A stretch of 17,874 bases of DNA from Prolixibacteraceae bacterium UBA6029 (lineage in GTDB: Bacteria > Bacteroidota > Bacteroidia > Bacteroidales > Prolixibacteraceae): the NCBI GenBank assembly GCA_002429385.1, contig DIZL01000062.1:66188-84061 (forward strand), written 5' to 3'. The position numbers and the translations under genes are program-made. How positions within the stretch are numbered: the first letter of the stretch is position 1; the number at the start of each line of letters is the position of its first letter. Under the pieces are notes generated by a model. The model was not told where the DNA came from. It did not search any database and was given only the letters and a program-made list of their open reading frames with translations. Shown one piece after another: positions 7,003 through 14,686 of the stretch.

Positions 7003-8331
7003 ATGAAAGAAAACCTAAAAGCTACCCTGTTAAAATCACTGTTAATCCTGCTGTGTTTCAATTGCCTCCTTACCGCTTCAGGGAAGAGTTATTACATCAA
7101 CTCCATCACCGGTCTGGATATCAACTCTGGAACTTCTGCAAAAGCTGCATGGAAAACCCTGGACAAGGGGACATCAGCTCCTTTGCAGGCAGGGGATACC
7201 CTTTTCCTGGCCAGCGGATCTTCCTTTACAGGCGGCATGGAAATCAAATCTTCAGGTACTGCCGATCACCCGATCGTGGTTACTGCTTATGGTAAGGGCA
7301 ATGCCCCAAAGCTGAGCAATCCTGACCGGGCCACCCTCAATGGGAACGCCATACGCCTGTCGGGCAATTACCTGGTGGTCGATGGTTTCTATTTTCAGGA
7401 TTGCGCGGCTGCCCCCGATAAAGATGCTTCCTACACCGATGTATGGGATGTGGGAGCGGTGCGTATCATGCTGGGCGCCAACCATTGCACCGTCCGTAAC
7501 TGCGAATTCTCGAATTGTCCCAAGGGCATTCAATCAACCGGTGAATATGCCCTGATCACCAAAAACTATCTGCATAGCGCCAATACCCGCCCGCTCTCTT
7601 CACCTGGCTGGGGCCCCATAGGCATTCATATGGGGAACGGTCATCAGGAAGTATCCTGGAACATCATCAAAGACTATTATTATGTTGGCGGTGAATTTGG
7701 CGCCGATGGCGGGGCTCTTGAACTCGACGACGGACGTAATCCGAAGAAAGACATCTACATCCATCACAACTATACCTGTTCGAACATGGGATTTCTTGAG
7801 GTAAGCTGGTTTTCCGATATTGCCAAGACCGAAACCTGGGATCTTCGCATCGCCTATAATGTCAGCGATGATTATCAGGACTTTGTCATGCTTTGGGCCC
7901 CTACACATAATTGCTTTATCGACAACAATACGGTCTTCCGCCGGAAACAGATCAAAAATGCCATCGTGCCTGCCGTCTTTTTGTGCGACTACGGTGGCGT
8001 GACCATCCGAAACAACATCATCGGGGTCGATTCCGTCACCCAGGTATATACAGGCAAGGGAATACACGATCATACCTATAATCTTTATTTTTCTGCCGAC
8101 GGTTGTAAACCCAATATTGGGGCTACGCTTCACCCCACAGAAAAATTCAACATCAATCCCCTGTTTACAGCAAAGAAAAAGAATGAAAGCGATTATTCGC
8201 TGAACCGTAAAAGCCCTGCTATTGATGCGGGAATCAATCTCAAAGGGCTGTATACCACCGACTTTTTGAACCATCCCGTTCCTAAAGGAAAAGGAACCGA
8301 TATGGGCGCCTTCGAATATCAAAGGAAATAG
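7003..8331 (+). CDS. Secreted right-handed parallel beta-helix protein, polysaccharide lyase or hydrolase-like
   Basis: This 442-residue protein begins with a Sec signal (about residues 1-27, with a hydrophobic LLKSLLILLCFNCLL core). The mature start, SYYINSITGLDINSGTS...AWKTLD...LQAGDTLFLASGS, is the usual opening of right-handed parallel beta-helix proteins. The body has repeated short strands with Asn/His/Gly turns, such as HCTVRNCEFSNC, HQEVSWNIIKDYY, DIYIHHNYTCSNMGF and GVTIRNNIIG, which are coils of the helix. It ends with DMGAFEYQ, a common C-terminal cap. The fold is shared by pectate lyases, alginate lyases, polygalacturonases and chondroitinase B, so the substrate is open. Asp/Glu-rich GGEFGADGGALELDDG (about residues 226-241) is a candidate active-site face. 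There is no T9SS sorting domain. It is last in the five-gene plus-strand run. Confidence 0.78.
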   Translation: MKENLKATLLKSLLILLCFNCLLTASGKSYYINSITGLDINSGTSAKAAWKTLDKGTSAPLQAGDTLFLASGSSFTGGMEIKSSGTADHPIVVTAYGKGNAPKLSNPDRATLNGNAIRLSGNYLVVDGFYFQDCAAAPDKDASYTDVWDVGAVRIMLGANHCTVRNCEFSNCPKGIQSTGEYALITKNYLHSANTRPLSSPGWGPIGIHMGNGHQEVSWNIIKDYYYVGGEFGADGGALELDDGRNPKKDIYIHHNYTCSNMGFLEVSWFSDIAKTETWDLRIAYNVSDDYQDFVMLWAPTHNCFIDNNTVFRRKQIKNAIVPAVFLCDYGGVTIRNNIIGVDSVTQVYTGKGIHDHTYNLYFSADGCKPNIGATLHPTEKFNINPLFTAKKKNESDYSLNRKSPAIDAGINLKGLYTTDFLNHPVPKGKGTDMGAFEYQRK

Positions 8332-8437
8332 CCCTTTATGTGATTTGAACGGTAGGTTCCAGTATTCAGGAATTAATATCTGAACGATTTCTTCAATCTT
8401 TATAGAAAAGGATCAATTCATTTCAAGATCCATTGTC

Positions 8438-8453
8438 CCCGCCAGCAGGCGGG
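8438..8453. terminator. GC-rich hairpin after the beta-helix gene
   Basis: CCCGCC-AGCA-GGCGGG forms a perfect 6-bp stem with a four-base loop, 107 bp after the beta-helix stop codon. No run of T follows on the plus strand, though an A-rich stretch does. It may end the upstream transcript or be a copy of a dispersed GC hairpin; a similar stem lies at 11027-11044. Confidence 0.35.
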
Positions 8454-8563
8454 AACAAAACATTTACATTCAACAGATCAGTTGTTCTATGGCCTCTTGT
8501 CGCGTTTCTAAAGGCACATGAATTTTGCATGTATCTGGTCAAGTTCTCTCAACCAATGCGTAA

Positions 8564-8703
8564 GGAACGCGCTATGAAGGGTCTTTGGTTTCTGTATGTT
8601 TTGAGTATGGTTTCTGTAAGGTTTCTGTATGTAGACTTACAGAAATCAAACCTAAACCAAACAAAAAATAATCAAAAACTAAAGCCCCTTCATAGAGCGT
8701 TCC
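8564..8703. repeat. 140-bp nested imperfect palindrome
   Basis: The outer arms at 8564-8581 and 8686-8703 are reverse complements over 18 bp with one mismatch, and pairing continues inward with gaps. The inner arms TTTCTGTAAG (8611-8620) and CTTACAGAAA (8636-8645) pair perfectly over 10 bp across a 15-nt loop. GGTTTCTGTAWG occurs three times, at 8587, 8609 and 8620. The whole could fold as one long hairpin. It may be a small non-autonomous mobile or REP-like element; no target-site duplication was recognised. Confidence 0.65.
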
Positions 8704-8879
8704 CCCCGGGATCACGACAAGGGTACATTTCGGATAAATATTTTGGCCAAAAGAATTAATATACGGTTTCATCGAATAAGTTTCGTTAAAATGAGTAGTA
8801 TTGAAATTGAGTACGGATGTTGTATTCAGGTTACCATTTTTTGTTGTTAATTTGTATCAGTAAACTAACTATCCGACAC

Positions 8880-10835
8880 ATGAACACCTTTTTGAGAATA
8901 CCCACCCTTATTGTTTTTTTCTTCAGTTTTATTATCGCTTCGGCACAGAATCCCTTCACTAAGGGGGTGAACCTGACCGGCTGGTTTGGCGCCAACAACG
9001 CAAAGTCGGTACCGTTTACCAAATTCACAAAAAAGGATCTGCAGAATATTAAAAGCCTGGGATGCGATGTGATCCGTCTGCCGATCACCCTTCATTACAT
9101 GACCAATGGCGCCCCGAACTATCAGATTGACACGCTCTTTTATCATTACCTCGATCAGGTGATTGACTGGACTGAGGAGCTTCAGATCAACCTGATTATC
9201 GACAATCATACCATTGAAGTGGCTACCTCCAAGACGGTAGAGGCGCCGCTGCTTAAGATATGGCCGCAGATGGCCCGTCACTATAAGAACCGTTCGACTT
9301 CCATATTTTATGAGATTCTGAATGAACCCAATACTTTGCTTGAAAGCGATTGGGCTGCCATTCAGGCCAAAGTGGTCGATTCGATCAGGGTGTATGATAC
9401 CAAACATACCATCGTCGTTACGGGCGCAGATTGGGGAGGAATTTACGGTATGACGACCCTAAAGAAGTTGAAAGATACCAATTTGATCTATTCCTTTCAC
9501 TTTTACGACCCCATGTTGTTTACGCATCAGGGGGCATCCTGGACTTCTCCCTCGCAGATCGACCTCGGGGGAGTTCCTTTCCCATATGATGCAGCAAGGA
9601 TGCCTGTTTGCCCTGCTTCGTTAAAAGGCACCCCGGTAGAGGGCTATATGAATACAACTTATAAAACGGATGGTACGGTAGCCAAACTGAAAAGTACCAT
9701 AGACGGGGCTGTAAAGTTTGCCGCCGCCAACGGAGTTAAAATATTTTGCGGGGAACTGGGAGTCTATAACCTGAAAAGTCCTGACCTGGATCGGGTAGGG
9801 TGGTATAAATCGGTAATTGGTTATCTGAATGAGAAATCTATTCCATGGACGATGTGGGATTACCAGGGCGGTTTCGGACTGTTCAAAGTCGGTTCCAACG
9901 AAATTTTTGAATACGACATCAACAGGCCTATGGCGGAAGCAATCGGTTTTACGGCACCTCCCGTCAAAGAATATGTCTTTAGAGCCGACACATTGCCGTT
10001 TGATGTTTATACGGACTTCCCCGGAGAAAATATACTTGCCAATGTTCCCGGTACAGGAACCGCAGATTTATTCGCACCAGACGCCAAAGAAGGGAGTTAT
10101 TGCCTGTATGTGACGGATCTTGCACGATACAATGCAGTTGATTTTGATTTCAAACTGAATAAGGATTTGTCGAAACTCGTGGCAGCAAATTATACCCTCG
10201 ACTTTTGGTTCAAGGCTGATTCTCCCGGGACCAATGTTGTATTGCGGTTCCTGGATACCAAGACTGCTGATCCCACTGACCATCCCTGGCGAAGGGATTT
10301 TACCATTAATTCGTCGGTTGCCGCCTTCGACGGGCAATGGCACGCGGTATCCATTCCACTAAAGAGTTTTCTGGATGCAGGTTCCTATGACGGGAGCTGG
10401 TTTGGCCCAGCCAATTCATTCGACTGGAAAGCTATCGATCGGGTTCAGATTGTATCCGAAAACATGGCTCTGACGGGCAAGAAATTCTGGTTCGATCAAA
10501 TCCGTATTAACGGAACCCCTTTGACCAGCGTGTCTGAAAACCCAATGAACAATAGTTTTCAGGCTAAAGCATTCCCCAATCCCTTTACCGATGAAACAAC
10601 AATTGAGTACAATCTTCCTGAAGCATCAAATGTGAATGTCAGTATCTTTTCGATCGATGGATTGCAACTGGCTACCTTAACCAATAGCAGGCAGACCCAG
10701 GGAATCCATCGGATACATTGGGCACCGGGACAAAAAGGGATTTCAAAACAGGCGGAAGGGGTTTATCTGTGCAGGATCAGCACACCCAACCAAAGTACGG
10801 TGCTGAAGCTGGTTAAAAAGAATAATCAGAATTAA
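8880..10835 (+). CDS. GH5 endoglucanase-like enzyme exported by the type IX secretion system
   Basis: This 651-residue enzyme is predicted to cleave a beta-glucan or beta-mannan outside the cell. I chose the ATG at 8880 because it gives a clean signal peptide, MNTFLRIPTLIVFFFSFIIASAQ. An upstream in-frame ATG at 8817 would add 21 residues and spoil the signal. The GH5 barrel covers about residues 25-365: KGVNLTGWF at its start, CDVIRLP, LIIDNH, then YEILNEPN with acid/base Glu149, FHFYDP, and FCGELGVY with nucleophile Glu292, closing with TMWDYQGGFGLF. Residues about 375-545 form a beta-sandwich module resembling carbohydrate-binding domains. Residues about 563-651 are a T9SS type A sorting domain (AFPNPFTDETTIEYNL, then GVYLCRIS). 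Both catalytic glutamates are present. The subfamily and substrate cannot be fixed by eye. It appears to be a single transcription unit flanked by palindromic gaps. Confidence 0.92.
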   Translation: MNTFLRIPTLIVFFFSFIIASAQNPFTKGVNLTGWFGANNAKSVPFTKFTKKDLQNIKSLGCDVIRLPITLHYMTNGAPNYQIDTLFYHYLDQVIDWTEELQINLIIDNHTIEVATSKTVEAPLLKIWPQMARHYKNRSTSIFYEILNEPNTLLESDWAAIQAKVVDSIRVYDTKHTIVVTGADWGGIYGMTTLKKLKDTNLIYSFHFYDPMLFTHQGASWTSPSQIDLGGVPFPYDAARMPVCPASLKGTPVEGYMNTTYKTDGTVAKLKSTIDGAVKFAAANGVKIFCGELGVYNLKSPDLDRVGWYKSVIGYLNEKSIPWTMWDYQGGFGLFKVGSNEIFEYDINRPMAEAIGFTAPPVKEYVFRADTLPFDVYTDFPGENILANVPGTGTADLFAPDAKEGSYCLYVTDLARYNAVDFDFKLNKDLSKLVAANYTLDFWFKADSPGTNVVLRFLDTKTADPTDHPWRRDFTINSSVAAFDGQWHAVSIPLKSFLDAGSYDGSWFGPANSFDWKAIDRVQIVSENMALTGKKFWFDQIRINGTPLTSVSENPMNNSFQAKAFPNPFTDETTIEYNLPEASNVNVSIFSIDGLQLATLTNSRQTQGIHRIHWAPGQKGISKQAEGVYLCRISTPNQSTVLKLVKKNNQN

Positions 10836-10875
10836 GTTCAGGGCATCATATAATGTTGCTTGACTAGTTTTGTGT

Positions 10876-10973
10876 CACCCCGAGTACTCGGGGCTCATTT
10901 TCGACTCTCTGTATTTTTGCTACCATAATGCCAGTGCTACGCACCTGAAAAATAGCCCCGAGTACTCGGGGTG
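10876..10973. repeat. 98-bp element bounded by mirrored CCCCGAGTACTCGGGG palindromes
   Basis: The 16-bp palindrome CCCCGAGTACTCGGGG occurs at 10878-10893 and at 10956-10971. With two flanking bases on each side the copies are exact reverse complements over 20 bp (10876-10895 and 10954-10973). Inner flanks match partly too. Between the arms is a small stem, GTGC-TAC-GCAC, at 10934-10944. The core CCCGAGTACTCGGG recurs at 17258-17271. This looks like a dispersed, mobile-like intergenic repeat in the gap between the GH5 and GH30 genes; it could also end transcription in both directions. Confidence 0.75.
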
Positions 10974-11026
10974 GAAGTAGGATAGAAGTAAAATGAATAA
11001 CATTAATAGAAGCCACATAGCGCCCG

Positions 11027-11044
11027 CCTGCCTCGTCGGGCAGG
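11027..11044. repeat. Small GC-rich hairpin before GH30
   Basis: CCTGCC and GGCAGG pair across six bases within a GC-rich island in otherwise AT-rich DNA, 76 bp before the GH30 start. It resembles the stem at 8438-8453 and is probably another dispersed intergenic hairpin. No T run follows directly. Confidence 0.4.
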
Positions 11045-11119
11045 GTGAAAGAATTTGTCCATATTCGTTCATATATAAAATGGAACATTAAATTGTTTCG
11101 ATTTTTTAACTAAACCGAT

Positions 11120-12532
11120 ATGAAAAGAGTTTATTTGTTGACCGGTTTTTTGATTGTGCTGATGGGTTGCACCACCGGGCAGAAAGTAGAGTGGGTGAGT
11201 ACCACCAATTCGCAGACCTGGGTATCGAATACCGGTACGCTCACAATAAAGAGTAACGCAGCAGATCTAGCTATCCGAATTTTTCCTGACAGCGTTAAGC
11301 AAACTGTAGATGGTTTTGGCGGTTGTTTCAACGAATTGGGCTGGGATGCCCTACAGACCTTAACGGATCAGAACCGAAAGGATGTACTGAAGAACCTGTT
11401 CGATACCATTCGGGGATGCAGGTTTACTATTTTCAGGATGCCCATTGGCGCAAACGATTATGCCGTGGACTGGTACAGCCACGACGAGACAGCAGGGGAC
11501 CTGGACATGAAGAATTTCAGCCTCAAGCGTGACCGGCAGCGGCTCATTCCTTACATCAAGGCCGCTCAGAGATATATTCCCGGCATGAACGTATGGGCCT
11601 CGCCCTGGAGTCCTCCATCATGGATGAAAACCAACAACCATTATGCCTGTGCCTCCAACAGTCAGTTCAATGATCTTCCGGCTGACCGGCAGGGGATTGA
11701 AATGACTACCCAGTTCAGGATGGAACCCAAAGTGCTGGAAGCCTATGCACTTTATTTCGAAAAGTTTATTCAGGGTTATCAGAATGAAGGCATTCCGATT
11801 TCGGCGGTGCATGTGCAGAATGAAATGAACTCGTGCCAGCCTTTTCCTTCGTGCATCTGGAGGCCTGAAGATCTGGCTACTTTTATCGGTAAATACCTTG
11901 GACCACGGTTTGAAGCTGATGGCATTGCTGCAAATATATGGCTGGGAACGATTGAACGGCCGCAGATTGAACGGGTGGATACCATCCTTCAGAATAAAGA
12001 CGCAGCGAAATTCATTAAAGGAGTAGGTTTCCAATGGGCCGGTCAGGGTGCTATTGCTGAAGTTCACCGTAAATATCCTGAGATGAAACTGATGCAGACC
12101 GAGACCGAATGCGGCGACGGATCGAACGACTGGAAAGCGGCAGAACATACCTTCGACCTGATGAAGCATTATTTCAAGAACGGGGCAAACGCCTATATGT
12201 ACTGGAACATGGTTCTTGACGAAACCGGCAAGAGCCAGTGGGGCTGGAAACAAAACTCGATGATCAGTATCGATAAAGCTTCGGGTAAAGTAGTCTACAA
12301 TCCTGAGTTTTACCTGATGAAGCATCTGAGCTATTTTGTAAAGCCCGGTTCAAAATACCTTAAGGTTTCAGGAGATGAAAATTGCCTGGCATTCCTGACT
12401 GACAATCATGTAGTTATTTTGTATTACAATGCGGACGAAACTGATAAAACCAAATCATTCATCCTAAGGGGCCAAATGTTTACGGTTAGCCTGAAAGGAA
12501 AGTCATTCAATACCTTCAGGGTGAAAATCTGA
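11120..12532 (+). CDS. GH30 family glycoside hydrolase lipoprotein
   Basis: This 470-residue enzyme belongs to GH30, retaining hydrolases that include glucosylceramidases, beta-1,6-glucanases and related enzymes. The signal MKRVYLLTGFLIVLMGC has a lipobox (LMGC), so Cys17 should be lipidated and the protein anchored in the outer or inner membrane. The start of the barrel shows VDGFGGCFNELGW, then RMPIGANDYA, WASPWSPPSWMKTNN, VQNEMN with acid/base Glu235, and MQTETECGDG with nucleophile Glu328 or Glu330; the doubled Glu makes the exact residue uncertain. YMYWNMVLDE and the C-terminal strands complete the beta-sandwich that wraps the barrel in this family. Unlike the GH9 and GH5 enzymes it has no T9SS domain. 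Substrate is open; beta-glucan oligosaccharides would fit the neighbours. It is convergent with the next gene, with 35 bp between the stops. Confidence 0.9.
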   Translation: MKRVYLLTGFLIVLMGCTTGQKVEWVSTTNSQTWVSNTGTLTIKSNAADLAIRIFPDSVKQTVDGFGGCFNELGWDALQTLTDQNRKDVLKNLFDTIRGCRFTIFRMPIGANDYAVDWYSHDETAGDLDMKNFSLKRDRQRLIPYIKAAQRYIPGMNVWASPWSPPSWMKTNNHYACASNSQFNDLPADRQGIEMTTQFRMEPKVLEAYALYFEKFIQGYQNEGIPISAVHVQNEMNSCQPFPSCIWRPEDLATFIGKYLGPRFEADGIAANIWLGTIERPQIERVDTILQNKDAAKFIKGVGFQWAGQGAIAEVHRKYPEMKLMQTETECGDGSNDWKAAEHTFDLMKHYFKNGANAYMYWNMVLDETGKSQWGWKQNSMISIDKASGKVVYNPEFYLMKHLSYFVKPGSKYLKVSGDENCLAFLTDNHVVILYYNADETDKTKSFILRGQMFTVSLKGKSFNTFRVKI

Positions 12533-12567
12533 GGAAATTAATTATTTGGCACGGATTATTGTCCTGT

Positions 12568-13419
12568 TTAATAAGGTACAGTAACTGCATATCCACGCAG
12601 TGCATTTTTCTTCATATCAATCCAGCCGAAGAATTGCTTATCATCTTTTATGATTTTAACGCCAATAAAAATATGATCATAGTTATACCAATATCCATAA
12701 TAGGTTTTACTGCCGTCGATAAACGAACCGTTTGACCATAGTGTTGCTTTTGAATTTGACCAATTATTGGTTTCATTAATTATACTGTTATAGCTTAAAG
12801 AATCGACCCAATGTACATTTGTTTTTGATATACAAACAGAATTAGTTCCCAATGGTATAATGTCAACTCCTATTCCACTGGCACCCATCATTAGTGGAGA
12901 GGACCTTTCATATTTTAATTCAAAATCCGGTATTTTATCATTATTTAAATCAATACTTCTAATCTCAAAGAGATTATCAGGAAAGTTTTTAATAAGTAAG
13001 GTATCATCCGGGACAATATCAATATACCTTAATCCAGGTCCTTCGGTTTGCCCTGCTTTAATTGAGGATAAGAATTTATCAATATTTACAACGGTAATTA
13101 CCATCTCATCCGAAGGAGAATCTGTTTGTCCGTCATTTACCACCAGGGAGAAGGTATATTTGGTTTCAGTACTGACTTCGGGAGCAGTAAAGGTTGGTTT
13201 TGCCTCTGTTTGCGAGCTTAAGGTAATTCCTGGAGGAGCCGTCCAATGGTAAGTTAGAGCATTTCCATCGGGATCAGCAGAAACCGAAGCATCCAGGGTA
13301 ACCATTGCTCCTTCGTTGATGGATTGATCGATTCCTGCATTGGCAGTTGGTGCCTTATTTTCTTTTGTACATGATGTGATAAGTAATACAAAAGCGAATA
13401 TTAAAATTATATTTTTCAT
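12568..13419 (-). CDS. Lipoprotein with one PKD-like domain and an unrecognised C-terminal domain
   Basis: This 283-residue lipoprotein has a signal ending LLITSC (Cys17). Residues about 23-112 form one PKD/K319L-type Ig-like domain: APTANAGIDQSINEG, VTLDAS, DPDG, LTYHW, and YTFSLVVNDG. Such domains are usually structural or binding modules on the cell surface. The remaining ~165 residues match no family I know. They hold DLNNDKIPDFEL (157-168), a calcium-loop-like pattern, and GYWYNYDHIFIGVKIIK followed by FFGWID. The upstream minus-strand gene is a paralogue with two PKD domains. The PKD domain here matches domain 1 of the paralogue at its front and domain 2 at its end, so it looks like a product of unequal recombination. 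The 82-bp gap suggests possible co-transcription. Function is unknown. Confidence 0.8.
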   Translation of the reverse strand: MKNIILIFAFVLLITSCTKENKAPTANAGIDQSINEGAMVTLDASVSADPDGNALTYHWTAPPGITLSSQTEAKPTFTAPEVSTETKYTFSLVVNDGQTDSPSDEMVITVVNIDKFLSSIKAGQTEGPGLRYIDIVPDDTLLIKNFPDNLFEIRSIDLNNDKIPDFELKYERSSPLMMGASGIGVDIIPLGTNSVCISKTNVHWVDSLSYNSIINETNNWSNSKATLWSNGSFIDGSKTYYGYWYNYDHIFIGVKIIKDDKQFFGWIDMKKNALRGYAVTVPY

Positions 13420-13501
13420 GATAGAGCCTATTAGAAACGAATTATAACATACAGTTATACTGTTTATTGTTTTAATAATTTAGTCTTCGTTGTTTTCAAT
13501 A

Positions 13502-14686
13502 TCAATAAGGCAGGGAAATTGCATATCGACGTAAAACGATTACTTTCCAACCAGAATATTTAGGATCTGATTCTTGGTAGTTCACATCAATCCACCCGAA
13601 TAACTCCTTGTCCTCCTTTATAATTTTGACTCCCATATAAATATGATCTTGATTATACCAATAACCTGATATGCTTTCCTGAATTAAGGGAACACCATCA
13701 GGGGGAGTTGGATGAGTAGCGTACCAGTAGGCAAATAAATATGCTTTTGAATTAGACCAATTATTATTAATACCAATGGTATCTCCAAGTGCGAGAGATT
13801 CAACCCAATCTATCTTAGTCTTTGAAACACATACGGAATTTTTACCCATTGGGATTATAAATGCATTTCGTGCATAACAACATGACAAACCTGTAGGATA
13901 CTCATATATTAGTTCAAAATCATCGATGCCGTCATTATTTAAATCAAGAATCAAATGATCTTTTTCATAATTATCCTGGGTGACTAATTTTTTATCAGGT
14001 TCAAAATCCACATATTTGATTCCAATTCCTTCAGTCTGACCGGCAGTCATGAAAGTTAAGAATTTATCCACATTAACAACACTAATTATCACCTCATCGG
14101 CAGGAGAATCTGTTTGTCCATCGTTTATGACAAGCGAGAATGTATAGTTGGTATCTGCACTTACTTCGGGTGCAATAAATGTTGGTTTGGCTTCAGTATC
14201 CGAACTGAGTGTAATTCCCTGAGGAGCCGTCCAACGATAAGTCAGTAGATTTCCATCTGGATCGGCAGAAGCCGAACCATCCAGGGTGACGGTTGCTCCT
14301 TCAGTAACGGATTGATCAATCCCTGCATTTGCAGCCGGAGTTTTATTCACGTTCATAATGGTAATTATTACCTCATCGGAAGTAGAATTTGTATGTCCAT
14401 CATTCACCAACAGCGAGAAGGTATATTTGGTTTCAGTACTGACTTCTGGAGCAGTAAAAGTTGGCTTTGCTTCGGTTTGCGAGCTTAAGGTAATTCCCGG
14501 AGGAGCTGTCCAATGATAGGTCAGTGCATCTCCATCAGGGTCTGAAGAAGCCGAAGCATCCAGGGTAACTATTGCTTCTTCGTTGATGGATTGATCGATT
14601 CCTGCATTGGCAGTTGGTGCTTTATTCTCCTTGGCACATGATGTGATAAGTAAAATAAAAGCGAAAATTAAGAATACATTTTTCAT
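13502..14686 (-). CDS. Lipoprotein with two PKD-like domains, paralogue of the downstream gene
   Basis: This 394-residue lipoprotein has a signal ending LLITSC (Cys17), almost the same as in its neighbour. PKD/K319L-type domains lie at about residues 23-112 and 113-207. Each has AGIDQS, VTLD, DPDG, LTYxW, EAKPTF, APEVS and NYTFSL or KYTFSL blocks. The C-terminal domain (about 208-394) has DLNNDGIDDFEL (248-259), an acidic loop with Asp/Asn spacing like calcium-binding loops, NNWSNSKA, and GYWYNQDHIYMGVKIIKEDK with LFGWID. These are shared with the neighbour, but this copy has extra inserts, including a Cys-Cys pair near residue 270. It is likely surface-exposed; binding of glycan or protein is a guess from the PKD domains. 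It is transcribed divergently from the GT2 gene. Confidence 0.8.
   Translation of the reverse strand: MKNVFLIFAFILLITSCAKENKAPTANAGIDQSINEEAIVTLDASASSDPDGDALTYHWTAPPGITLSSQTEAKPTFTAPEVSTETKYTFSLLVNDGHTNSTSDEVIITIMNVNKTPAANAGIDQSVTEGATVTLDGSASADPDGNLLTYRWTAPQGITLSSDTEAKPTFIAPEVSADTNYTFSLVINDGQTDSPADEVIISVVNVDKFLTFMTAGQTEGIGIKYVDFEPDKKLVTQDNYEKDHLILDLNNDGIDDFELIYEYPTGLSCCYARNAFIIPMGKNSVCVSKTKIDWVESLALGDTIGINNNWSNSKAYLFAYWYATHPTPPDGVPLIQESISGYWYNQDHIYMGVKIIKEDKELFGWIDVNYQESDPKYSGWKVIVLRRYAISLPY

Larger units (their letters stand above)
8332..8879. other. Intergenic region with hairpin and nested palindrome
   Basis: The 548-bp gap between the beta-helix and GH5 genes holds a GC-rich hairpin at 8438-8453 and a nested palindrome at 8564-8703. 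An open frame at 8433-8759 runs straight through both structures, shows no domain and has a composition unlike the neighbouring genes, so it is not called. I see no clear promoter match before the GH5 gene. Confidence 0.6.

Noticed and set aside
7600..8322. 240-codon minus-strand open frame opposite the beta-helix gene
   Set aside because: It is a shadow of a well-supported gene with signal peptide and beta-helix repeats on the plus strand.
8433..8759. 108-codon plus-strand open frame
   Set aside because: It runs through a GC hairpin and both arms of the nested palindrome, and its composition does not resemble the neighbouring genes.
8817..8879. 21-codon N-terminal extension of the GH5 gene
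   Set aside because: The internal ATG at 8880 gives a typical Sec signal, while the extension would bury it behind a second hydrophobic stretch.
11618..12325. 235-codon minus-strand open frame opposite the GH30 gene
   Set aside because: The plus strand carries all GH30 motifs; the antisense frame shows none.
1752..12532. Canonical Sus-type polysaccharide utilisation locus
   Set aside because: No SusC-like TonB-dependent transporter, SusD-like lipoprotein or hybrid two-component regulator is encoded in the window.
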